A stretch of 8,263 nucleotides of DNA, from positions 1 to 8,263 of the forward strand of contig JAFLCM010000093.1 of NCBI GenBank assembly GCA_017303565.1. Direction: 5' to 3'. The notes under the pieces are model-generated. The model ran no database searches. It was given only the letters and a program-made list of their open reading frames with translations, and was not told where the DNA came from. Below are positions 1 through 5,712 of the stretch, in pieces; the stretch's first letter is position 1; each line of letters begins with the position of its first letter. The translations under genes and the position numbers were made by a program. The stretch comes from Planctomycetota bacterium (lineage in GTDB: Bacteria > Planctomycetota > Phycisphaerae > Phycisphaerales > UBA1924).

Positions 1-963
1 GGCGGTCGGCTTCAGTTCCGCGATCCGCGCCCCCCAGTAGCGATTGAACCGCGCCATCGCCAGTTCACGCACCAACTTCGCCGTCATCGACGCCAGCGCC
101 ACCGGGAAGTGCGCCGCCTCCGCTTCCATCTGGAAGATCACCCGCATCGCCCGCCCGTCGCTCTCGCCCAACCCGCGGAGTTCATACACGCTCCGCGCCG
201 CGCTCTCGCCGACCACCGAGACCAGCGCATCGGGGAACGCGCGGTTCAGCACCCCGGCGTACGCCGTCCGACCGCCCTGGCGATCGACGACCACCCGCGG
301 CAGCGGCTTCTCCGCGCCGCCGCCCAAGCACGCCTGGCTCTTCCACACCCGGCGCAAAAACCCCGCCACCACGCCGAAACTCACCGACGCCTTCGACGCC
401 AGCCCGGGGCGCTCGCCGGGGTCGCCCGAGTCCCCCACCGCCGAACGCAGCCGCTCGTTGAACGTGCGCTCGCACATGGCATGGGCCCGCACCTCGACCA
501 CCCGCACACCGGCACGCTCGCACGCCCCCCGCACCGGCGCCGCTAGCAGCGAAAGGTGGTCCCGCGTCGTCGACAGAGGCAGCGGCACCGCCTCGCCGCC
601 GTACCACTCCGGCTCCAGCGCCACCCCCAGCCGCTCGAACAGCCCCGCGTCATCGCCCGCCAGCTCTCCCTCAGCGTCGAGGCACGAGAGAAACGCCAGC
701 ACGCCGCGCTCCAGGTGCGTGAGCGGGTGCCGGGTCTTCAGCGAGTTCGACCCCTTCAGCGCCTTCGAGTCGTTCACGGCGATGCGCTGCACCCGCGAAC
801 CGGCCTTGGACGGCTCCTTTGACACCGACGGCCGCAGCATCGACCACACGTCGGGCGCCGCCTCGCCGTCCTTCCAGTTCTCAAGCGACAGCGCGACAAA
901 GCCCACGCACAGCGGCCCCAGCACCGGCCCGTACCCAGCCTCGTCGATGCCCGCGTAGAGCAT
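1..963 (-). CDS. RNase HII-like nuclease, C-terminus cut off by window edge
   Basis: The reading frame is open from ATG at 963 to the left edge (321 codons, no stop). The start is fixed because an in-frame TAG lies at 973-975. The protein opens with YAGIDEAGYGPVLGPL (residues 3-18), matching the RNase HII signature DEAGRGP and especially the eukaryotic RNase H2A form GRGPVLGP. NDSKAL at 64-69 matches the conserved DSK. VVVDRQGG around D227, followed by AYAGVLNRAFP, matches the third catalytic Asp region, and LASMTAKLVRE (290-300) matches the AASxxAKxxRD helix. RNase HII enzymes cut the RNA strand of RNA/DNA hybrids and start removal of ribonucleotides from DNA. By eye the metal ligands are D7, E8, D227 and E282, the last being Asp in classical enzymes. 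The Arg of the GRG junction-sensing motif is Tyr11. There are extra segments between residues 20-60 and 245-278. It is a divergent relative, so the fold is likely but activity is uncertain. It lies 33 bp downstream of the P-domain gene on the same strand. The Shine-Dalgarno is weak. Confidence 0.82.
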   Translation of the reverse strand, partial: MLYAGIDEAGYGPVLGPLCVGFVALSLENWKDGEAAPDVWSMLRPSVSKEPSKAGSRVQRIAVNDSKALKGSNSLKTRHPLTHLERGVLAFLSCLDAEGELAGDDAGLFERLGVALEPEWYGGEAVPLPLSTTRDHLSLLAAPVRGACERAGVRVVEVRAHAMCERTFNERLRSAVGDSGDPGERPGLASKASVSFGVVAGFLRRVWKSQACLGGGAEKPLPRVVVDRQGGRTAYAGVLNRAFPDALVSVVGESAARSVYELRGLGESDGRAMRVIFQMEAEAAHFPVALASMTAKLVRELAMARFNRYWGARIAELKPTA

Positions 964-966
964 GCT

Positions 967-1004
967 CCCAGCCTACCGCGCCTTCACGCACCCAGCCTAC
1001 CGCG
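967..1004. repeat. 14-bp direct repeat spanning a gene junction
   Basis: CCCAGCCTACCGCG occurs at 967-980 and again, identical, at 991-1004 (24 bp start to start). One copy contains the TAG stop of the P-domain gene. The other places a TAG in frame just before the nuclease start. It may be a short local duplication; no function is visible. Confidence 0.85.
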
Positions 1005-1641
1005 GGCACTGCGTCCCGAACGACGCCAGGAACAGCGACAGGTCCACCGTGTTCACGAACCCGTCGCCGTTCAGGTCGCTCGGGCACGTCGGCGGGATCG
1101 CCGGCCCGCCCCCCAGTTCCAGCGTCCAGCCCGTGAACGAGCCCGACACCAGGAACGACTGATCCGCGATCCGCAGCGCCCACGAGCCCTGCGCGTTCTC
1201 GCCCAGGTACTTGGAGTCGAGCGAGATCGTCACCCCCCCGCTCCCGCTCGCCTGATAGGTCCCGTTCGGGATCACCTGAAGCCCCGACAGCCCGGAGGCG
1301 GTCGTCCACAGGTTCGCGCCGGTGTCCGCGAAGGCATACGACCCGTTGAAGTCCGCGCTGCTCCCGTTCCGCAGGTTGACGAGCAGCGTCGTCGGCGTGC
1401 TCACCCCCGAGTGCGTCAGCGTGATCAACAGGTCGCTGCTGTACCCGTGCACCAGCCCGTTGATCGTGAGCTTGATCGACGTGATCGGGAACGACTGCGG
1501 CACCACGATGGGCGAGAGGAAGCCGACCACCTCGTTGTCGGGGATGTTCCCGCCCACACCGGGGCCGTACACCACCGCGCCCGACGCCGCACCGCTCAGC
1601 CCAAGCACCGCCACCGCACCGATCGCACAGACTCGCCGCAT
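997..1641 (-). CDS. Secreted P-domain protein with one dockerin-like repeat
   Basis: 214 residues. The ATG at 1641 is chosen because GAGGAG (1648-1653) sits 6 nt upstream and the protein then begins with a signal peptide: MRR, a hydrophobic stretch at 4-19, and probable cleavage after ASGA near residue 22. Residues about 35-179 resemble a proprotein-convertase P domain. The hallmarks are a strand ending in LVHGYSSDLLITLTHSG, a middle 'YAFADTGAN' segment, and the terminal GSWALRIADQSFLVSGSF...GWTLEL pattern. In other bacteria this domain is an accessory beta-sandwich attached to secreted proteases or surface proteins; no catalytic domain is present here. The C-terminus carries one EF-hand-like calcium loop (D189 to G209, DLNGDGFVNTVDL) bracketed by C186 and C212. 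I recall this arrangement as the planctomycete GC-type dockerin. Export is well supported; the partner and role are unknown. The gene is divergent from lipA and may share a transcript with the nuclease gene downstream. Confidence 0.85.
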   Translation of the reverse strand: MRRVCAIGAVAVLGLSGAASGAVVYGPGVGGNIPDNEVVGFLSPIVVPQSFPITSIKLTINGLVHGYSSDLLITLTHSGVSTPTTLLVNLRNGSSADFNGSYAFADTGANLWTTASGLSGLQVIPNGTYQASGSGGVTISLDSKYLGENAQGSWALRIADQSFLVSGSFTGWTLELGGGPAIPPTCPSDLNGDGFVNTVDLSLFLASFGTQCPR

Positions 1642-1845
1642 CGCTCGCTCCTCAAAATCCCCCGGGCCGTGCCGCACGCCGCCGTTGGGCAACGCAGCGT
1701 ACACCGCCCCGTCGCCGGGACAACCCCCGCCCTCGAAAGTCGGCGCCACGTCCAGAAATAGCCGCGGAATCCCGCGTTGAACGCCGCCCGTCCCGGCGTC
1801 CACCGAACTCGGGCGGCCCGGGCCCCGGCGCTATACTCACCTCCA
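1642..1845. promoter_or_regulatory. Divergent intergenic region between P-domain gene and lipA
   Basis: The 204-bp gap must hold start signals for both genes. For the minus-strand gene, the best pair I see is TTGTCC (1718-1723) and TACGCT (1696-1701) with a 16-bp spacer, which is a weak match, plus a clear GAGGAG ribosome binding site at 1648-1653. For lipA, see the separate -10-like site. No hairpin terminator or operator-like palindrome stood out. Confidence 0.35.
1832..1837 (+). promoter_or_regulatory. -10-like TATACT immediately upstream of lipA
   Basis: TATACT matches the sigma-70 -10 consensus at five of six positions in otherwise very GC-rich sequence. Only 8 nt separate it from the lipA ATG, so a transcript would start at or next to the start codon (leaderless). 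No -35 match is found at 16-18 bp upstream, and there is no Shine-Dalgarno before the ATG, which fits a leaderless message but does not prove it. Confidence 0.35.
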
Positions 1846-2940
1846 ATGTCCACCGGCCCCACCACGCCCGGCACGCCCAACCCGCCTTCCACCCCGGCCC
1901 CCGCTATCCCGGGTTACTCCTCCTCGGGCCTGCAGAAGACCCTCGAGCGCCACCCTCGCGCCCTCGGCGGCGACCCCGTCCGCAATGTCGGCGCGCCCGT
2001 GCTCAGCCTCTCCGACCGCGTCATCAACAACCAGTCGAGCGGCCCCCACTACGCCGCCGCCAAACGCAAGCCTTCGTGGCTCCGCGCCAAGGTCCCCGGC
2101 GGGCCCGAATACCTGAAACTCAAGAACATCATCGACACGCACCGACTCCACACCGTCTGCGAGGAGGCCTCCTGCCCCAACCTCGGCGAGTGCTGGGCCC
2201 GCGGCGTCGCCACCATCATGATCCTCGGCGACACCTGCACCCGTTCCTGCGGATTCTGCAACGTCAAGACCGGCAAGCCACCGGTCCTCGACCTCGATGA
2301 GCCGCGCCGCGTCGCCGATTCCCTCCGCCTCATGTGGGAGGGCGCCCGCCTCAAGCACATCGTCATCACCAGCGTCAACCGCGACGAGCTCGACGACGGC
2401 GGCGCCGCCCTCTGGGCCGAGACCATCGTTCGCTCCCGAGAACTCTGCCCCGGCATGTCGATCGAGGTTCTCATCCCCGACTTCCTCGGCGATTGGAACG
2501 CCCTCCAGAAGGTCATCGACGCCCGCCCCGACATCCTCAACCACAACCTCGAGACCGTCAGGCGCATGTATCCCGTGGTGCGCCCCCAGGCCAAGTTCGA
2601 CCGCTCCGTCGAACTCCTGAAGCGCTGCAAGGACCAGGGCCTGGTCACCAAGACCGGCATCATGGTCGGCATCGGCGAGCGCGACGACGAGGTCCTCGCC
2701 CTCATGGACGACGTGCAGCAGCGCGCCGGCATTGAGATCCTCACCATCGGCCAGTACCTCCAGCCCACGCCCAACCACCTCCCCATCGACCGCTGGGTCA
2801 CCCCCGAGCAGTTCACGATGTTCCACGAGGAGGGCATCAAGCGCGGCTTCAAGGTCGTCGAGAGCGGCGCCCTGGTGCGCTCCAGCTACCACGCCGACCA
2901 CCAGGCCGATTCGCTGACGGACATCCTGAAGCGGCGGTGA
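1846..2940 (+). CDS. lipA: Lipoyl synthase (radical SAM)
   Basis: 364 residues. LipA inserts two sulfur atoms into protein-bound octanoyl groups to make the lipoyl cofactor of pyruvate and 2-oxoglutarate dehydrogenases and the glycine cleavage H protein. The auxiliary cluster motif Cx4Cx5C is C105, C110 and C116 (VCEEASCPNLGEC). The radical-SAM motif CxxxCxxC is C131, C135 and C138 (CTRSCGFC). The C-terminal RSSYHAD (345-351) supplies the serine ligand of the sacrificial cluster. KPSWLRAKVPGG (75-86) is the usual entry to the family core. All catalytic features are intact. Compared with the roughly 320-residue E. coli enzyme there are about 37 extra N-terminal residues, beginning with a Pro/Thr-rich stretch (2-22). 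I use ATG 1846 because no Met follows until residue 125; the frame is open further upstream to a TTG at 1777, but that would lengthen an already extended tail. No lipB or other lipoate gene is adjacent. Confidence 0.97.
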   Translation: MSTGPTTPGTPNPPSTPAPAIPGYSSSGLQKTLERHPRALGGDPVRNVGAPVLSLSDRVINNQSSGPHYAAAKRKPSWLRAKVPGGPEYLKLKNIIDTHRLHTVCEEASCPNLGECWARGVATIMILGDTCTRSCGFCNVKTGKPPVLDLDEPRRVADSLRLMWEGARLKHIVITSVNRDELDDGGAALWAETIVRSRELCPGMSIEVLIPDFLGDWNALQKVIDARPDILNHNLETVRRMYPVVRPQAKFDRSVELLKRCKDQGLVTKTGIMVGIGERDDEVLALMDDVQQRAGIEILTIGQYLQPTPNHLPIDRWVTPEQFTMFHEEGIKRGFKVVESGALVRSSYHADHQADSLTDILKRR

Positions 2941-2967
2941 GTGACGCGCCGAACGGGCAGAGCCCGC

Positions 2968-3025
2968 GGCACATCCCGGTGGCACGTCCCGGTGGCACGT
3001 CCTGGTGGCACGTCCTGGTGGCACG
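2968..3025. repeat. 13-bp tandem repeat, four copies plus a partial
   Basis: Consecutive units at 2968-2980, 2981-2993, 2994-3006 and 3007-3019 follow GGCACRTCCYGGT; the last two are identical and the first two differ from them at one or two positions. A fifth partial unit (GGCACG, 3020-3025) merges into a hairpin. A small hairpin (CGGGC-AGA-GCCCG, 2954-2966) precedes the array. It lies between lipA and the phosphatase gene. Thirteen is not a multiple of three, and neither strand shows a credible gene here. Confidence 0.88.
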
Positions 3026-3041
3026 GGTCTCCGACCCGTGC
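3021..3041. repeat. Perfect 9-bp hairpin ending the tandem array
   Basis: GCACGGGTC (3021-3029), a 3-nt loop TCC, then GACCCGTGC (3033-3041). It is perfectly paired and lies about 80 bp after the lipA stop. No T-tract follows on either strand, so it is not a standard intrinsic terminator. It could be a dispersed REP-like palindrome or protect the lipA transcript end; this window has only one copy. Confidence 0.75.
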
Positions 3042-3125
3042 TGAAGAATCGCCCGCGCGCCTGACCCGAGCCGCCCGTCATCCACGCCCCTCAGTCTTGC
3101 CCCCGACTTCCCGTACCATGCCCGC

Positions 3126-4238
3126 GTGACCCGTCCCCCAGCGGAAACCACCTCGCCGCAACTGCCCTACGCGGCGATCTTCTTCATCTTCTCACCGGTC
3201 GGCCTGCTCATCGGTCTCGTCCAGCCGCAGGCCTGGGGCTGGGGCGGGGGCCTCGCCGCCGCGGTCTTCTCCGGCGTGCTCGCGTTCTTCTGGGCCCACG
3301 CGATCGCGTTCAAGCGCTGGTGGCTGATCCCGGTCGCCATCGCCGTTCCCTTCGTCGCCCCCCGCTTCTACTTCGGCCCGCTGAACGCCACGGGCCTGTA
3401 CACGCTCGGCGCCGATGCTTCGGAGACCGCGCGAAAGGCGGTGCTCGCGATCGCCGCCGTGGTTTTTGTCTCGATCGGGTTCACGCTGCTCGTCCGGTTC
3501 ATCCGCGCGGCCGAGATGCGGGCCGCCCGCGCCCGCGCCGAACTCGACGTCGCGCGACGGATGCACGACTCCATCGTCCCCGACATCGCCCACACGTCCG
3601 CGTTCGCGCGCGTCCACGCCGTCAGCCGCCCCTCCAGCGAGATGGGCGGCGACCTGATCGACCTCACCGTCCACCCCGATCAGACCATCGACCTGCTGCT
3701 CGCCGACGTCTCGGGCCACGGCGTCGCCGCCGGCCTCGTCATGGGCATGCTCAAGGGCGCTTCCCGCACCCGCCTACTCAGCCCAGGCTCGATCTCTGAC
3801 GTGGCCCGCGACCTGAACCGTGTGCTGCACGACCTCACGCCGTCGCACACCTTCGTGACCGCGGCGTTCATCCGCATTCGCCCCGACCGGACCTGCGAGT
3901 ACGCCCTCGCCGGCCACCTTCCCATCTACTGGCGCACCGCCTCGGGCGTCACGACGCACGACAACGACGCCCTGCCCCTCAGCGTCGATCCAGCCGAGAC
4001 CTTCGCCGCCCGCACCATCACCCTCCAACCCGGCGACGCCCTCATCGTCTTCACCGACGGCCTGCCCGAGACCGCGGACAAGTCCGCGCGGCAACTCGGA
4101 CTCGACGCCCTGCGGGACATCGCGGCACGCTCCCCCACCAGCGATCCGGACCGCCTGGCTCAGGTCTTGATGGAGGCCGCGGAGCGTCACGGCCCGGCAA
4201 TCGACGACCGCAGCGTCATGGTGGTTCAGATTCGCTGA
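3126..4238 (+). CDS. Membrane-anchored SpoIIE/RsbU-type PP2C phosphatase
   Basis: 370 residues from a GTG start. The ATG at 3118 is out of frame and stops after three codons. Four hydrophobic segments (about 15-32, 40-60, 65-79 and 104-126) predict a four-helix membrane anchor with both ends cytoplasmic. A basic, helix-prone linker (127-147) leads into RRMHDSIVPD, the equivalent of the RRIQQSLLP motif of this family. The PP2C/SpoIIE domain shows metal-site motifs MGGDLIDL (D176), LLADVSGHG (D194-G199), AGHLPIYW, VFTDGLPET (D311) and the final DDRSVMVV (D360, D361). Such enzymes remove phosphate from Ser/Thr of STAS-type anti-anti-sigma factors in partner-switching control; the target here is unknown, since no STAS or kinase gene is adjacent. 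No PAS, GAF, HAMP or receiver domain is present, so any sensing must come from the membrane part. No Shine-Dalgarno is seen; TACCAT at 3114-3119 is a weak -10-like site. Confidence 0.92.
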   Translation: MTRPPAETTSPQLPYAAIFFIFSPVGLLIGLVQPQAWGWGGGLAAAVFSGVLAFFWAHAIAFKRWWLIPVAIAVPFVAPRFYFGPLNATGLYTLGADASETARKAVLAIAAVVFVSIGFTLLVRFIRAAEMRAARARAELDVARRMHDSIVPDIAHTSAFARVHAVSRPSSEMGGDLIDLTVHPDQTIDLLLADVSGHGVAAGLVMGMLKGASRTRLLSPGSISDVARDLNRVLHDLTPSHTFVTAAFIRIRPDRTCEYALAGHLPIYWRTASGVTTHDNDALPLSVDPAETFAARTITLQPGDALIVFTDGLPETADKSARQLGLDALRDIAARSPTSDPDRLAQVLMEAAERHGPAIDDRSVMVVQIR

Positions 4239-4244
4239 GCAACT

Positions 4245-5516
4245 TCAAGGGCAGTTCGACCCGAACGCCGCCAGGAACTGCGCCAGGTCCACCGTGTTGA
4301 CCACGCCGTCGCCGTTGAGGTCGCCGCCCGTGAAAGCGGGCACGGTCTGGCCGAACGCGCCGAGGAACAGCGCCAGGTCGGCGGTGTTCACCACGCCGTC
4401 GTTGTTCAGGTCGCCCACGCACGCGAAGGGCACCGACGTCGACAGCACGACGTAACCGCTCTGGTACAGGTCGGAGTTGTTGTTGACGGTGAACTGCACG
4501 GTCGCCACACCCTGCGCCGGCGCGAACGCCGTCACGTCTACCACGTCGATGTCGATGCCGCACATGCTCCCCGCGGCCCCGCTCATCTGCGGCAGGTCGC
4601 CGGGAACCGTGGCCGCGAGACCCAGGAAACCGCGCGTGCCGTTGAAGAAGTTGCCCACGGGGTTCTGCGCGTCGGAAACCCCGTTGCCGTTGAGACGGCA
4701 GGAATCCTGCGTGTTGCTGTTGTCCCCCTCATAGGCCACGACGCCCAGCCGCGCGGCGATCCCCGTGGGCGGCAGCGGCTGCACGCGGCTGATGGTCGCG
4801 ACCGCGGGCGACGCCGTGTTCACCAGCCCGATGCCGTCGTGGATCGTGATCTCGCGCGGCGGGTCCGTCGGCCGCGCGTACACCACCACCATGCTCCACC
4901 CCGCGAACACGTTGGCGTTGTTGAGATCGACCCAGGGCACGATGTCGACGTCCTCGACCTGGAACGCCCCGGGGCCGGCGCTCTGCACCAGCGCGGTAAC
5001 GTCCGCGGTGCTCTGGTAGGCGTCGTTGACGCCCGAGACGCCGAACGCGTCCGCCGTCACGGTCGTCGAGAACCCGCCCGCGCCGAGGCGCGAGAGCGTC
5101 ACCTGCGTATCCGGCGCCGCGCCGCTCGCCGTCGCCGCCCAGTACAGCCGCGCGTACCGGATCGTCGCGCCGGGCGGGATGTTCAGCACCGCCTGGCTTC
5201 GCGCCTGGGCCGCGGTGAGCGCGTTGTTGGCCTGCGCCTGACCGGTGACGGGGGCGTTGCTGCGCCAGTACACGTCCGGGGCGTTCTCCGAGATGTTCAG
5301 GCCCGTCGCGCCCACCGATCCCACGACGGGCACCCCGCCGCCCACCGGGCCGGCGTCGTAGCCCAGCGTGTTGCCGATCAGGACGAAGTCGCCCCGCAGC
5401 GTCGTCTGGTGGCGCTGCAACATGTTCGTGGCCCCGTGGGCGGCGCTGCCCGCCGCGAGCACGCCCGCCAGCGTGACAACAGCGTTCAGGTCGCGGCGGG
5501 TGCTGGTGCGGCGCAT
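4245..5516 (-). CDS. Secreted beta-rich protein with a dockerin repeat pair
   Basis: 423 residues. The ATG at 5516 has a strong AAGGAG (5524-5529) 7 nt upstream and begins a signal peptide: an Arg-rich head MRRTSTRRD, a hydrophobic core at 12-23, and likely cleavage around AHGA (residues 26-29). The body (about 30-362) is Ala/Gly/Val/Thr-rich and beta-like. The patterns RGDFVLIGNTLG, IRYARLYWAATASG, DVTALVQ and FAGWSMVVVYARP...REITIHDGIG recall an extracellular domain that I associate with large adhesin-like proteins; I cannot name the family with certainty and see no catalytic motif. The C-terminus has two EF-hand-like loops, DLNNDGVVNTADL (from D369) and DLNGDGVVNTVDL (from D399), each followed by FLxAFG, bracketed by C366 and C422. 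It converges on the phosphatase gene, with 6 bp between the stops. It sits downstream of EF-G but beyond the EF-G terminator, so it is probably transcribed separately. Confidence 0.85.
   Translation of the reverse strand: MRRTSTRRDLNAVVTLAGVLAAGSAAHGATNMLQRHQTTLRGDFVLIGNTLGYDAGPVGGGVPVVGSVGATGLNISENAPDVYWRSNAPVTGQAQANNALTAAQARSQAVLNIPPGATIRYARLYWAATASGAAPDTQVTLSRLGAGGFSTTVTADAFGVSGVNDAYQSTADVTALVQSAGPGAFQVEDVDIVPWVDLNNANVFAGWSMVVVYARPTDPPREITIHDGIGLVNTASPAVATISRVQPLPPTGIAARLGVVAYEGDNSNTQDSCRLNGNGVSDAQNPVGNFFNGTRGFLGLAATVPGDLPQMSGAAGSMCGIDIDVVDVTAFAPAQGVATVQFTVNNNSDLYQSGYVVLSTSVPFACVGDLNNDGVVNTADLALFLGAFGQTVPAFTGGDLNGDGVVNTVDLAQFLAAFGSNCP
4260..4412 (-). repeat. Two dockerin-like coding repeats, 30 codons apart
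   Basis: The units at 4350-4412 and 4260-4322 each encode 21 residues, D-x-N-x-D-G-V-V-N-T to FG. The single unit in the P-domain gene (1015-1077) agrees with the unit at 4260-4322 at about 55 of 63 bases by eye. Dockerin-type loops bind calcium. Confidence 0.85.
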
Positions 5517-5561
5517 GGTCACTCTCCTTGGGGCTCTCGGTCCGGGTCGGGGCCGGCATCC

Positions 5562-5607
5562 GATCGCGAGCCGCTCCAGCGTACGGCAAACCGCCGTGAT
5601 CGCGAGC
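5562..5607. repeat. 10-bp direct repeat upstream of the dockerin-pair gene
   Basis: GATCGCGAGC occurs at 5562-5571 and 5598-5607 (36 bp start to start), upstream of the minus-strand gene that begins at 5516. It could be a pair of regulator sites, but the motif is short and GC-rich, so chance is quite possible. No good -35/-10 pair was found in this gap. Confidence 0.3.
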
Positions 5608-5627
5608 AGCAATCCCGGGAGCGCGTG

Positions 5628-5656
5628 AAAAAGCCCGGCGACGGGGCGCCGGGCTT
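5628..5656 (-). terminator. Intrinsic terminator of the EF-G gene
   Basis: On the minus strand a perfect 10-bp stem, AAGCCCGGCG / CGCCGGGCTT (5647-5656 with 5631-5640), has a 6-nt loop. The TT that ends the stem continues into further Ts, making TTTTT at 5632-5628. It begins 56 nt after the EF-G stop and precedes the dockerin-pair gene, separating the two transcripts. Confidence 0.85.
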
Positions 5657-5712
5657 CGGGGGTTGGAAACCGGGTTCAAGCAGTGCTCCTCAGGCCGGAA
5701 GCACGATTCTCG

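Noticed and set aside
44..958. 304-codon plus-strand ORF
   Set aside because: It is antisense to the RNase HII-like gene, and its product is Ser/Arg/Pro/Ala-rich with no motifs. The minus-strand frame encodes clear family motifs throughout.
1838..1845. CACCTCC before lipA as a ribosome binding site
   Set aside because: On the mRNA strand this equals the anti-Shine-Dalgarno sequence itself, not its complement. The reverse-strand GGAGGTG is not followed by a credible gene.
2968..3041. CRISPR-like array
   Set aside because: Units are 13 bp with no spacers between them, so this is a simple tandem repeat.
3021..3041. Intrinsic terminator for lipA
   Set aside because: The hairpin is perfect but is followed by TGAAGAATCG, with no T-run on either strand.
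1837..3081. 414-codon minus-strand ORF opposite lipA
   Set aside because: Shadow of lipA; GC-rich codons leave the antisense frame open. LipA carries all diagnostic Cys motifs.
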